Shown here: piece after piece, positions 28,113-35,887 of the stretch
How positions within the stretch are numbered: the first letter of the stretch is position 1
Layout: every line of letters starts with the position of its first letter
Assembly: GCF_018224955.1 (NCBI RefSeq)
Contig: NZ_JAGTUU010000006.1
Span: 124,001 to 188,000, forward strand
Reading direction: 5' to 3'
DNA: 64,000 bases
DNA from: Thetidibacter halocola
Lineage (GTDB): Bacteria; Pseudomonadota; Alphaproteobacteria; Rhodobacterales; Rhodobacteraceae
Translations under genes and position numbers: made by a program
The notes under the pieces: generated by a model
Told to the model about the DNA's origin: nothing
Database searches by the model: none
Seen by the model: the letters and a program-made list of their open reading frames with translations, nothing else

Positions 28113-29371
28113 TCGCTTTTCGGCGGATTGTAGGCGATGCGCCAGATCGCGCCGGCGAAGTCATCCGAGACCAGCATGGACCCGTCCTTGAGGAAGGCGA
28201 TGTCCATCGGGCGGCCACGATACTCTCCGGTCGACTCGTCAAGCCAGCCGTCGGCAAAAACCTCGGTCCCGGCCGCGTTGCCCTCTTCGTCGAGGCGGGT
28301 GAACATCACCCGCGCGCCGACCGGCGTGGTGCGGTTCCACGAGCCGTGCTGCGCCGAGAAGATGCCACCCTTGTATTCGTCTGGGAAGGAACTGCCCGAG
28401 TAGAAACTCATGCCGAGGTCTGCGGCATGGGCCTGCATCTCGACCTGGGGCTCGGTGAATTCAACGCCTTCGGGACGCGCCACGGCCTTGAAGTCGGGAA
28501 GCTCGACGCGGCCATTGGTCCAAGGGAAGCCGAAATGCTGGCCGGCAGAGGTCTGGCGGTTCAGCTCGCCCGGCGGGATGTCGTCGCCCATGCCGTCCAC
28601 CTGGTTGTCGGTGAACCACAGGTCGCCATTTGCCGGGTTGAAGTCATGTCCGACCGAATTGCGAACGCCACGTGTATAGACCTCGCGGCCCGAACCGTCG
28701 GTGTTGATGCGGATGATGCCGCCGATGCCGATCTTGTCGTACATCTCGACCTTCTCGGCCGGCTGCACGTTGTAGGGCTGTCCCAGCGAGATATACAGCT
28801 TGCCGTCCGGGCCGACGCGGCAGACCCGCGCGGTGTGGTTGAAGCTCTCTTCCTCGGCCGGGATCAGCTCGCCCTTGGCGACCACGACGCCCACAGCCGG
28901 GTCCGGCCCTTCGAAGAAGAACTCGGCCGCCGGGAAGGTCAGCACGCGGTTGCGCTCTGCGATATAGAGGAAACCATCCGGCGAGAAGCAGGGGCCGTTC
29001 GGAATGTCGAAGGTGATCGACGGCGCGAAATCGAAGACCTCGTCCGCGACACGGTTGCGGTCACGGTCGACGACCGACCAGACCTTGTCCTTGCGGGTGC
29101 CCACGAACACGACCGTGCCCTGCGGCGCCACCGCCATCGACCGGGCATCCGGCACAACGGCGTAGAGGCTGACCTCGAAGCCCTCCGGCACGTTGATATG
29201 CGGAATGATCTCTCGCAGGGCGGCAGCGCGGTCCCCCTCCTGATCGATGACGGTGAAGGTGGCGTCGGTGCGCTGCATGTTCGTCAGCTTGTCCATGTTG
29301 TCCTGCGCCGCCAGCGGACCGGCAAGCAGCGTGGACATCATAAGGATCGATGCGAATCGTTTGGTCTTCAT
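28109..29371 (-). CDS. PQQ-dependent sugar dehydrogenase family protein (L-sorbosone dehydrogenase-like)
   Basis: A 420-residue periplasmic six-bladed beta-propeller of the soluble glucose/sorbosone dehydrogenase family; members oxidise aldoses or related sugars with pyrroloquinoline quinone. A signal peptide (MKTKRFASILMMSTLLAGPL) is followed by family blocks RGVRNSVGHDFNPANGDLWF, FTDNQVDGMGDDIPPGELNR and FSAQHGSWNRTTPVGARV. GGGAGG precedes the ATG at 29371; the longer frame to 29452 lacks a start site. It is coupled to the diheme cytochrome downstream. PQQ biosynthesis genes are not in the window. Substrate unknown; other members of this propeller family are not dehydrogenases. Confidence 0.82.
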   Translation of the reverse strand: MKTKRFASILMMSTLLAGPLAAQDNMDKLTNMQRTDATFTVIDQEGDRAAALREIIPHINVPEGFEVSLYAVVPDARSMAVAPQGTVVFVGTRKDKVWSVVDRDRNRVADEVFDFAPSITFDIPNGPCFSPDGFLYIAERNRVLTFPAAEFFFEGPDPAVGVVVAKGELIPAEEESFNHTARVCRVGPDGKLYISLGQPYNVQPAEKVEMYDKIGIGGIIRINTDGSGREVYTRGVRNSVGHDFNPANGDLWFTDNQVDGMGDDIPPGELNRQTSAGQHFGFPWTNGRVELPDFKAVARPEGVEFTEPQVEMQAHAADLGMSFYSGSSFPDEYKGGIFSAQHGSWNRTTPVGARVMFTRLDEEGNAAGTEVFADGWLDESTGEYRGRPMDIAFLKDGSMLVSDDFAGAIWRIAYNPPKSE

Positions 29372-29450
29372 GTCTTCCTCCCAAGAAAGGGGCGACAGGC
29401 GTTTTTTATCGCAGCGTGAATGCGCGATGTGGAACTCGCCCCCCACGGGC

Positions 29451-29479
29451 ATTCTTTCGACCGATTACCGTTGCGTCAA
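29451..29479 (-). promoter_or_regulatory. Possible promoter of the dehydrogenase-cytochrome pair
   Basis: On the minus strand TTGACG and AAGAAT lie 17 bases apart, about 80 bases upstream of the dehydrogenase start. The -35 is good and the -10 is weak. It would give the pair its own promoter inside the ybgC-tolQ interval. Confidence 0.35.
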
Positions 29480-29533
29480 CGGGGTCGTCTTGCGGGTGCA
29501 GCAATGCCTTGCCGCGCCCACCGGGCGGGCGAC

Positions 29534-29923
29534 CTAAATCAGCCGGCGGCGCAGGATGGCGGGCAAACGGGCGGGATGCCCATCAAGGGTCACGCAGACG
29601 GCCGTCACCTCGGCGCGAAAGACGCAATCCTTGCCGCGCATGACCTCTTGCGACATCACCAGCCGGACGCCGGTCATCGCCTTGACCTCGGTCCGTACCT
29701 CCAGCGCGTCGTCGTATTTCGCCATGCCGAGGTAATCCGCCTCGATGCGGCGGACGACAAAGACGATCCCGTCCTTCTCGCGCATGGCGTTCTGGTCGAG
29801 GCCCTGCTGCTTGACCCAGTCCGACCGCGCCCGCTCGATGAACTTGAGGTAATTGGCGTGGTAGACGATCCCCGCCATGTCGGTGTCTTCGTAATAGACG
29901 CGGACGGGAAAGAGATGTGTCAT
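29534..29923 (-). CDS. ybgC: Tol-Pal system-associated acyl-CoA thioesterase YbgC
   Basis: A 129-residue hotdog thioesterase of the 4-hydroxybenzoyl-CoA type that accompanies the Tol-Pal genes in many proteobacteria and acts on acyl-CoA or acyl-ACP near the inner membrane. The signature YYEDTDMAGIVYHANYLKF includes the catalytic Asp. Start at 29923 with GAGAGGG upstream. It lies 162 bases upstream of the dehydrogenase gene and 2.2 kb from tolQ instead of directly beside it. Confidence 0.92.
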   Translation of the reverse strand: MTHLFPVRVYYEDTDMAGIVYHANYLKFIERARSDWVKQQGLDQNAMREKDGIVFVVRRIEADYLGMAKYDDALEVRTEVKAMTGVRLVMSQEVMRGKDCVFRAEVTAVCVTLDGHPARLPAILRRRLI

Positions 29924-29994
29924 GCGGCGCCCTCTCTTGCGGTGCGCGGGCACTAAAGCACCGGCGCGCCGGGGGCTCAACCGTTGCGGTTCCG

Positions 29995-30645
29995 TCAGGT
30001 GGTCAGCATCCGCAAGCCCTGCGTCACGTCCGAGCGCACCGCCAGCCGCAGGCCCGGCTCGTCCCCGGCCTTGAGCGCGGCGATGATCAGGCGATGGTAT
30101 TGCGGCGGCTCCGACCGGCGCAGGCGGCTGTAGAGCGCGCGCATGGTCGGGCCAAGCTGCAACCAGACGGTTTCACACATGGCCAGCATCGCCGGCGCCT
30201 GCGCGCGCAGGTAAAGCGTGCGGTGAAATTCCAGGTTGGTGCGGATATAGCCCACCGCGTCGCGGTTGCTAACCACGTCGGCGATGCCGGCATTGATCGC
30301 CTGGAGACGGTCGATCAGCGCCATATGGGCGCGCGGCAGGGCGCGGCTGGCCAGTTCGACCTCGATAAGAGCACGCAGGGCGGCCAGTTCCTCGATCCGC
30401 TCGTTGGACAGTTCCGGCGTCGCGACGCGCCCCGAGGCCGACATCGACAGCGCGCCTTCCGCCACCAGCCGCTGCACCGCCTCGCGGGCTGGGGTCATCG
30501 AGACATCGAACTCGCGCCCGATGCCGCGCAAGGTCAGGGCCTGGCCGGGCGGGATCTGGCCGTGCATGATGCGCGTGCGCAGCCCGCGATAGACGCGGTC
30601 ATGGGCCGAGGCGGAAGGATCGGAATGGCGTGTGGTGATCTGCAT
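29995..30645 (-). CDS. GntR-family transcriptional regulator, FadR/FCD subfamily
   Basis: A 216-residue DNA-binding regulator. The N-terminal winged helix spans about 15-80 (YRGLRTRIMHGQIPPGQALT, then TLRGIGREFDVSMTPAREAV), and the C-terminal FCD ligand-binding domain spans about 88-205, with the metal-ligand helix NLEFHRTLY. A perfect palindrome ATGTGATCACAT lies 6 bases upstream of its start codon, suggesting autoregulation. Its target genes and ligand are unknown; FCD members usually sense small organic acids. It is 71 bases upstream of ybgC on the same strand. Confidence 0.9.
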   Translation of the reverse strand: MQITTRHSDPSASAHDRVYRGLRTRIMHGQIPPGQALTLRGIGREFDVSMTPAREAVQRLVAEGALSMSASGRVATPELSNERIEELAALRALIEVELASRALPRAHMALIDRLQAINAGIADVVSNRDAVGYIRTNLEFHRTLYLRAQAPAMLAMCETVWLQLGPTMRALYSRLRRSEPPQYHRLIIAALKAGDEPGLRLAVRSDVTQGLRMLTT

Positions 30646-30651
30646 GGCGTC

Positions 30652-30663
30652 ATGTGATCACAT
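30652..30663. promoter_or_regulatory. Perfect 12-bp palindrome, probable GntR operator
   Basis: ATGTGATCACAT lies immediately upstream of the GntR gene's start codon. The GT....AC spacing fits operators of the FadR subfamily of GntR regulators, and the position overlapping the leader suits autorepression. Confidence 0.55.
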
Positions 30664-30702
30664 CTGCGCCGCCGGTCAAGCCGGGTAGGGCGCAGCCTGG
30701 GG

Positions 30703-31389
30703 TCAGAACCGGAACCGGTGCAGCGCGCCACCCTCGTCGCGCAACCAGCGGCGCGGTGCGCGCCAGTCGCCGTGGATGCGTTCGACCACCGACCAGAAGG
30801 CGCGCGAGTGGTTCATCTCGGCCAGGTGCGCAACCTCGTGCGCGGCGACGTAATCCAGAACCTCGGGCGGGGCGAGGATCAACCGCCAGCTGAACATCAA
30901 CCGTCCGTCGGCCGTGCAAGACCCCCAGCGTGAGCGCGTGTCGCGCAGTGTGAGCGCGGCATAGGGCCGGCCCAGCCGCGCCGCATACCGGTCGGAGGCC
31001 TCGGCCAGCCGGTCGCGCGCCCGCGCCCGCAACCAGCCCTTGAGCCGTGCCGCGGCCCGATCCTCGTCGCCCGGCACATGCAGGGCGCCCGCCTCTTGCC
31101 GCACGGCGCGGCCCTGGGCCGCGACGACCTCGTGCGGGACCCCCTCGACGGGCAGCAAAACGCCCGGGCCGACCGGCGTCTCGGGTTCGCGTTCCTGCAG
31201 GTGACCGCGCAGCCAGGATTCCTTCTGGCGCAGAAAGGCCAGGCCCTCGGCCTCTGGGACGCCCCGCGGCAGGGTCAGCGTGACCCGCCCGTCAAGCTGA
31301 GACAGGCGCAAGGACAGCCGCCGCGCCCGCGCGCTGCGCCGCAAGACCACGTCTATGCCGGGATTGCCCGGCAGCCGGATATTGCCCAT
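30703..31389 (-). CDS. YgjP/DUF45-family zinc metallopeptidase
   Basis: A 228-residue protein of the M48-related YgjP family. The zinc-binding motif is VAAHEVAHLAEMNHSRAFW, with HExxH and the downstream NHxxxFW typical of the group. Also visible are the conserved TLRDTRSRWGSCTADGRLMF (RWGSC block) and the N-terminal RRSARARRLSLRL. Function in the cell is not established for the family. Start at 31389, with AGGGAT upstream; longer frames lack a start signal. Convergent partner none; the FYDLN-type gene diverges from it. Confidence 0.87.
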   Translation of the reverse strand: MGNIRLPGNPGIDVVLRRSARARRLSLRLSQLDGRVTLTLPRGVPEAEGLAFLRQKESWLRGHLQEREPETPVGPGVLLPVEGVPHEVVAAQGRAVRQEAGALHVPGDEDRAAARLKGWLRARARDRLAEASDRYAARLGRPYAALTLRDTRSRWGSCTADGRLMFSWRLILAPPEVLDYVAAHEVAHLAEMNHSRAFWSVVERIHGDWRAPRRWLRDEGGALHRFRF

Positions 31390-31495
31390 GTGATCCCTGC
31401 CCGCCGCCATCCGTGCCAAAGGCTTTGACACCCGCCCGGCGTTATGGCAGAGGGCGCGGATTGTGCCAAGACCACCCAAGCGAAGGGGACCCGCC

Positions 31496-31819
31496 ATGCC
31501 CAAGGAAGAATGGGGCACCAAGCGCCTCTGCCCCACCACCGGCAAGAGATTCTACGACCTCAACCGCAATCCGATCGTCAGCCCCTACACCGGGGAGATC
31601 GTGCAGTTGGACGTCAACAAGAAAAGCATGATCGCCCCGGACCAGGCCGATCGCGCATCGGCCGCCAAGGCCCGCAAGGACGACGTCGAGGATGTCGATC
31701 TGCTGGACGATGACGACGTCGATGTGGAACTGGATGATGACGACGTTCTCGAGGACGAGGACGACGACAACGTCTCGCTCGACGAGATCACCGACGTCGC
31801 CGGAGACGACGACGACTGA
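31496..31819 (+). CDS. FYDLN-acid family protein (TIGR02300)
   Basis: A 107-residue protein of a family restricted to alphaproteobacteria. The N-terminal 35 residues carry the conserved WGTKRLCPTTGKRFYDLNRN and SPYTG, with the family's FYDLN motif, and the C-terminal half is extremely acidic: from residue 63 on nearly every residue is Asp, Glu or Val. Start at 31496 with GAAGGGG upstream. The function is unknown; the acidic tail and single Cys are the only structural hints. It directly precedes the tRNA-Ala gene. Confidence 0.88.
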   Translation: MPKEEWGTKRLCPTTGKRFYDLNRNPIVSPYTGEIVQLDVNKKSMIAPDQADRASAAKARKDDVEDVDLLDDDDVDVELDDDDVLEDEDDDNVSLDEITDVAGDDDD

Positions 31820-31918
31820 CGCCCGAAAATTATGCCGAGGGGCGGGATTTTTCTGCTTGATCCCGCCCACGGCATTGCGTAATCACCCCGGCACAGCGCC
31901 GACCGCGCTGCCAAGGAT

Positions 31919-31994
<76 letters not shown>

Positions 31995-32007
31995 AATACA
32001 CGTAAAT

Positions 32008-32033
32008 GGCCCCGCATCGTCGGGGTCTTTTTC
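32008..32033 (+). terminator. Terminator of the tRNA-Ala gene
   Basis: GGCCCCG, loop CATCGT, CGGGGTC (one G-T pair), followed by TTTTTC. Confidence 0.9.
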
Positions 32034-32049
32034 GTTTGGTGGCACGGTC

Positions 32050-32361
32050 TCAGACAGACCCGAACACCGCCAGCGCAGGCCCGTGCACGCCGATGTCGAG
32101 CGGTCCGAAATCCGAATCGACACAAAGCGAGAAATACCCTGCACTTGGCAGGTAAACGACCGAATAGGCGCCGTTTGATCGCGTCACGCTCCAGCAGGTC
32201 TGCCAGATCCCGCCCGAGAACTGCACCGTGATCGGCCGCGGCCGCCGCACGCGCTGCCCCCGGAACGCCTCCAGCAGCAGGCGGTTCGCCCGGCCCGACA
32301 CATCCAGCGCCGCGATCTCGGCCTCGACCAGCGCGGTGACGGTGTCGGCCAGGTCCTCCAC
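32050..32361 (-). CDS. Hypothetical protein
   Basis: A 103-residue protein with no signal or membrane segment. The first 30 residues look helical (LADTVTALVEAEIAALDVSG), followed by a beta-rich part with PITVQFSGGIWQTCWSVTR and YSVVYLPSAGYFSLCVD. I do not recognise a family. The frame opens with GTG at 32361, 4 bases after the stop of the TauE/SafE gene, with no ribosome binding site, so it is probably expressed by coupling to that gene. It ends 17 bases from the tRNA terminator in opposite orientation. Confidence 0.6.
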   Translation of the reverse strand: MEDLADTVTALVEAEIAALDVSGRANRLLLEAFRGQRVRRPRPITVQFSGGIWQTCWSVTRSNGAYSVVYLPSAGYFSLCVDSDFGPLDIGVHGPALAVFGSV

Positions 32362-32365
32362 GCGC

Positions 32366-33130
32366 TCAGAACAGCGCCCGGCGCAGCAGGTTCAGCCCCA
32401 CGACGCATAGAACGAACAAGGTCGCCCGCCGAAAGGCACGCTGGTCGATCCGGTCCTGCACGAAGCCTCCCAGCCACATGCCCAGAACCGCCGGCGGCAG
32501 CAGGATCACCGACAGCCAGACCGTCTGCCCGTTCAGCACGCCCGACCCCAAATGCGCAACCACCAGCACCGCCGCGCCGATGCCGTAAATGACGCCCTGC
32601 ACGCGCATCTGCTCAGTCTTTTCGGTGCCTAGCGCGGTCAGATACAGCACCGTCGGTGGCCCCCAGACGCCAGAGACTCCGCCCACCGCCCCGGCGAATG
32701 TGCCCACCCCTGCCTCGACCCGCCGGTCGGCCTGGGGCAGGCGCGGCTGCCAGCCCGCCAACTGCAAAGCGGCAAAGATCACCACCGGCCCGCCGATCGC
32801 CAGCAGCAGCACGTCCGCCGGCAGAACCGCCACCAGCTGCGCCGAAACCAGCAGCGCGGCGGTCATCGCCACCAGGAAGACCCGGAACCGCCGGACCGAG
32901 TCGCCCGCAGCCCGCCACCCCTGCCGCAGCGCCTGCATTCCGTTGGTGGCCAGGGTCGGCAGGATCAGCCCGGCCAGCGCCTGGTCGGGCGGCAGCACGG
33001 TGCTGAGCCCGGAAATCAGGATCATCGGCATGGCAAAGCCGACGAGGCCCTTGACGACTCCCGCCACCAGCGCCACGCCCAGTCCCAGCAGCAGGATTGC
33101 CGGACTTGTCTCGGTTAGAAAAAGCTCCAT
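32366..33130 (-). CDS. TauE/SafE-family sulfite/anion exporter
   Basis: A 254-residue integral membrane protein with about eight helices arranged as two similar halves, each opening with a glycine-rich helix (LGLGVALVAGVVKGLVGFAM near 15-34 and GTFAGAVGGVSGVWGPPTVL near 141-160). This is the TauE/SafE (DUF81) pattern; characterised members export sulfite, sulfoacetate or related organic acids. The substrate here is unknown. The upstream gene mcd diverges from it. A small hypothetical gene follows 4 bp downstream. Confidence 0.85.
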   Translation of the reverse strand: MELFLTETSPAILLLGLGVALVAGVVKGLVGFAMPMILISGLSTVLPPDQALAGLILPTLATNGMQALRQGWRAAGDSVRRFRVFLVAMTAALLVSAQLVAVLPADVLLLAIGGPVVIFAALQLAGWQPRLPQADRRVEAGVGTFAGAVGGVSGVWGPPTVLYLTALGTEKTEQMRVQGVIYGIGAAVLVVAHLGSGVLNGQTVWLSVILLPPAVLGMWLGGFVQDRIDQRAFRRATLFVLCVVGLNLLRRALF

Positions 33131-33253
33131 CCTGTCTGGCTATAGCGCCCGCCGCGCGGCGAAAACCGCTTTCTGCGCTGCCTCGTTCTCGCTGCACCGC
33201 AAAAAGGCGATGACGCAATTATTGAACAATGCGCCGTGGTCAAAAGTATTTTT

Positions 33254-33266
33254 GTTGCGCTGCAAC
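33254..33266. promoter_or_regulatory. Palindrome in the TauE/SafE - mcd divergent promoter region
   Basis: GTTGC-GCT-GCAAC lies about 50 bases upstream of the mcd start, flanked by TTT on the left and TGCAAA on the right. The TTTG/CAAA flavour recalls sites of short-chain acyl-CoA regulators, but this link is only a guess. Confidence 0.35.
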
Positions 33267-33313
33267 TGCAAAGTGGCTATCCCCGGCCTCGACACAGACA
33301 AAGGAGCGTTCCG

Positions 33314-35008
33314 ATGCCCCACGACGGACAAGACCTGAGCCTCGCCACCGCGATCCTGCCCGACCTGCTGACGCTGACGGGCGCCGCCATCGCCCCGGTG
33401 GAAACCCTGTTCGGGGCCGCCCGCCTGCATGTCCGCGACATGGTCAGCATCGACGGCAAGGTGTCCAACGCCGCGATGGAGGCGAACCAGACCGCGGTCC
33501 ACGGGCTGGCCTGGCTGGCCACCTATGTCGAATCGCTGCGCCAGATGCAGCACTGGGCCGAACGCCTGGACGCCGAGGGGAATTTCGGCGAGGTCGAGCA
33601 ACTGCTGCACCAGATCGCCTTCGGCGAGTACCTGGGTCAGGTCGCGGGCGGCATCCCAATGAACCAGGGCGAGATCCTGCGCCCGCATGACATGGGCCTT
33701 TCCGCGTCCGAGATCGCCGCCATGCAAACCCCCGAGGTCGCGACGCTGATCCGCGAGGCCAACAGCCCCGCAGCCCGCACCCGCCTCGTCGAGCTGATGG
33801 AGGAACGCGCCGCCGAGATCACCGTCGGCCGCACCGGCCTCGACGAAGAGCTCGAGATGATCCGCGAGCAGTTCCGCCGCTATGCCGTCGACAAGGTCGA
33901 ACCCTTCGCCCACGAATGGCACCTCAAGGACGAACTGATCCCGATGGAGGTGATCGAGGAACTGTCCGAGATGGGCGTCTTCGGCCTGACCATCCCCGAG
34001 GAATTCGGCGGCTTCGGCCTGTCAAAGGCGTCGATGTGCGTTGTCTCCGAGGAACTGTCGCGCGGCTATATCGGCGTGGGCAGCCTTGGCACGCGCAGCG
34101 AGATCGCGGCAGAACTCATCATCGCCGGCGGCACCGAGGAACAGAAGCAGAAATGGCTGCCCCGCCTCGCCTCGGGTGAAACCCTGCCCACGGCGGTCTT
34201 CACCGAGCCCAACACCGGCTCTGACCTCGGCAGCTTGCGCACCCGCGCGGTTCAGGACGAGAACGGCGACTGGATCGTGACCGGCAACAAGACCTGGATC
34301 ACCCATGCCGCGCGCACCCATGTGATGACGCTGCTGGCCCGCACCGATCCCGAGACCAGCGATTATCGCGGCCTCTCGATGTTCCTCGCCGAAAAGACCC
34401 CGGGCACCGATGAAAACCCCTTCCCGACCCCCGGCATGACCGGCGGCGAGATCGAGGTGCTGGGCTATCGCGGCATGAAGGAATACGAACTCGCCTTCGA
34501 CGGCTTCAAGGTCAAGGGCGAGAACCTGCTGGGCGGCGAGACCGGCAAGGGTTTCAAGCAGCTGATGGAAACCTTCGAGTCCGCGCGCATCCAGACCGCC
34601 GCCCGCGCCATCGGCGTCGCGCAATCGGCGCTGGATGTCGGCATGAAATACGCCCAGGACCGCAAGCAGTTTGGAAAATCCCTCATCGCCTTCCCGCGCG
34701 TGTCGGGCAAGCTCGCCATGATGGCCGTCGAGATCATGGTGGCCCGCCAGCTGACCTATTTCAGCGCCCGCGAAAAGGACGAGGGCCGCCGCTGCGATCT
34801 CGAGGCCGGCATGGCCAAGCTGCTGGGCGCCCGCGTCGCCTGGGCCGCCGCCGACAACGCGCTGCAGATCCACGGCGGCAACGGCTTTGCGCTGGAATAC
34901 ACGATCTCCCGCATCCTCTGCGACGCGCGCATCCTCAACATCTTCGAGGGCGCCGGCGAGATCCAGGCCCAGGTCATCGCCCGACGCCTGCTCTCGGGCG
35001 CCAACTGA
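33314..35008 (+). CDS. mcd: (2S)-methylsuccinyl-CoA dehydrogenase of the ethylmalonyl-CoA pathway
   Basis: FAD enzyme that oxidises (2S)-methylsuccinyl-CoA to mesaconyl-CoA in the ethylmalonyl-CoA pathway, used for acetate and C1/C2 assimilation where isocitrate lyase is lacking. At 564 residues it exceeds ordinary acyl-CoA dehydrogenases (about 380) by an N-terminal domain of some 170 residues that is the mark of Mcd. The dehydrogenase part runs from about 190, with FTEPNTGSDLGSLRTRA, QIHGGNGFALEYTISRILCD and FEGAGEIQAQVIARRLL. AAGGAG precedes the ATG. No other pathway gene (ccr, ecm) is in the window. General acyl-CoA dehydrogenase is the fallback reading. Confidence 0.88.
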   Translation: MPHDGQDLSLATAILPDLLTLTGAAIAPVETLFGAARLHVRDMVSIDGKVSNAAMEANQTAVHGLAWLATYVESLRQMQHWAERLDAEGNFGEVEQLLHQIAFGEYLGQVAGGIPMNQGEILRPHDMGLSASEIAAMQTPEVATLIREANSPAARTRLVELMEERAAEITVGRTGLDEELEMIREQFRRYAVDKVEPFAHEWHLKDELIPMEVIEELSEMGVFGLTIPEEFGGFGLSKASMCVVSEELSRGYIGVGSLGTRSEIAAELIIAGGTEEQKQKWLPRLASGETLPTAVFTEPNTGSDLGSLRTRAVQDENGDWIVTGNKTWITHAARTHVMTLLARTDPETSDYRGLSMFLAEKTPGTDENPFPTPGMTGGEIEVLGYRGMKEYELAFDGFKVKGENLLGGETGKGFKQLMETFESARIQTAARAIGVAQSALDVGMKYAQDRKQFGKSLIAFPRVSGKLAMMAVEIMVARQLTYFSAREKDEGRRCDLEAGMAKLLGARVAWAAADNALQIHGGNGFALEYTISRILCDARILNIFEGAGEIQAQVIARRLLSGAN

Positions 35009-35043
35009 TCGCATGACGGGGCGGCGCACCCGGCCGCCCGTTC

Positions 35044-35106
35044 ATCTTGCCCGGAAAACTCCGGGGGAGTCCGCCGCAGGCGGACGGGGGCAGCGCCCCC
35101 TTGATC
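35044..35106 (+). repeat. Dispersed multi-hairpin element downstream of mcd
   Basis: CATCTTGCCCGGAAAACTCC opens a row of hairpins: CCGGA/TCCGG, GTCCGCC-GCA-GGCGGAC, GGGGGC-AGC-GCCCCC, and then CTTGAT-CCCG-ATCAAG just beyond. The opening and the GGGGGCAG-type hairpin are shared with copies at 22003 and 62025. Confidence 0.75.
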
Positions 35107-35169
35107 CCGATCAAGGCCGCGCCGCGGCCTTCATGCTCTTGAGACGCCAACGCAATTCAGGAGCATCCC

Positions 35170-35511
35170 ATGTCCTTCAAGGAAAAATTCGACGAGACCC
35201 GCAACAACCTGCGCGGCCTCCGCAAGGCGATCCCCGATACGTTCGCAGGCTTCGTATCGATGGAAAAAGCCGCCAGTGCCGACGGCGCGCTTAGCCACAA
35301 GTCCAAGGAACTGATCGCCCTTGGCATCGCGGTGGCGCTGCGGTGCGAGGATTGCATCATCAGCCACGCGGGCGCCTGCATCCGTGCCGGCGTCACGCGC
35401 GAGGAACTGTCCGAGGCACTGGGCACCGCGATCCAGATGTCCGGCGGGCCGGGCCTGATGTATGCCGCCAAGGCGCTGGCAGCCTATGACGAACTGTCGG
35501 CCGACGCCTGA
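35170..35511 (+). CDS. Carboxymuconolactone decarboxylase / AhpD-like protein
   Basis: A 113-residue all-helical protein of the carboxymuconolactone decarboxylase superfamily. It carries the AhpD-type active-site motif CEDCIISH (two Cys and a His, residues near 60-67), which in AhpD relays electrons from dihydrolipoamide-type partners to peroxiredoxins, with KELIALGIAVALR before it. AGGAG precedes the ATG. Whether it acts in peroxide defence or only as a fold relative is not readable. A convergent hairpin terminator follows 16 bases after the stop. Confidence 0.87.
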   Translation: MSFKEKFDETRNNLRGLRKAIPDTFAGFVSMEKAASADGALSHKSKELIALGIAVALRCEDCIISHAGACIRAGVTREELSEALGTAIQMSGGPGLMYAAKALAAYDELSADA

Positions 35512-35527
35512 TCGCGGCCCGAACCAC

Positions 35528-35550
35528 AGGGCGGGGCTCGCCCCCGCCCT
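35528..35550. terminator. Convergent terminator between the AhpD-like gene and the DUF1244 gene
   Basis: AGGGCGGGG, loop CTCGC, CCCCGCCCT: a perfect 9-bp stem between two converging stop codons 48 bases apart. T-runs are weak. Confidence 0.75.
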
Positions 35551-35559
35551 TGTCCGGTG

Positions 35560-35874
35560 TCAGGACTTGTCCGTGACGTTCTCCTTGAACGCCACCTCAA
35601 AGGCCGTCTGCTTGTCAGCGCTGGCCTCTGTCTGGTTCTGCGCGCGCCACGCCTCGTAGGGCATGCCGTAGAATATCTCGCGCCCCTCGTCCTTGGTCAT
35701 CGCGATGCCGCGCTCGTTCGCGGCCTCCTGATACCAGCGGCTCAGGCAGTTGCGGCAGAACCCGGCCATGTTCATCAGGTCGATATTCTGCACGTCGGGA
35801 CGGTCTTCCTGAAGGTGCTTCTGCAACCGGCGGAAGGCCGCGGCCTCCAGTTCGATGCGGGTCTGGTCGTCCAT
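35560..35874 (-). CDS. DUF1244 domain protein
   Basis: A 104-residue protein of a family of unknown function common in alpha- and gammaproteobacteria. The conserved core MNMAGFCRNCLSRWYQEAAN contains a CxxC pair, followed by GIAMTKDEGREIFYGMPYEA (DUF1244 signature). It starts 14 bases after the N-formylglutamate amidohydrolase stop and is probably cotranscribed with it. Function unknown; I infer only a cytoplasmic location from the lack of signal or membrane segment. Confidence 0.9.
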   Translation of the reverse strand: MDDQTRIELEAAAFRRLQKHLQEDRPDVQNIDLMNMAGFCRNCLSRWYQEAANERGIAMTKDEGREIFYGMPYEAWRAQNQTEASADKQTAFEVAFKENVTDKS

Positions 35875-35887
35875 ATCGTTCTCCTTC

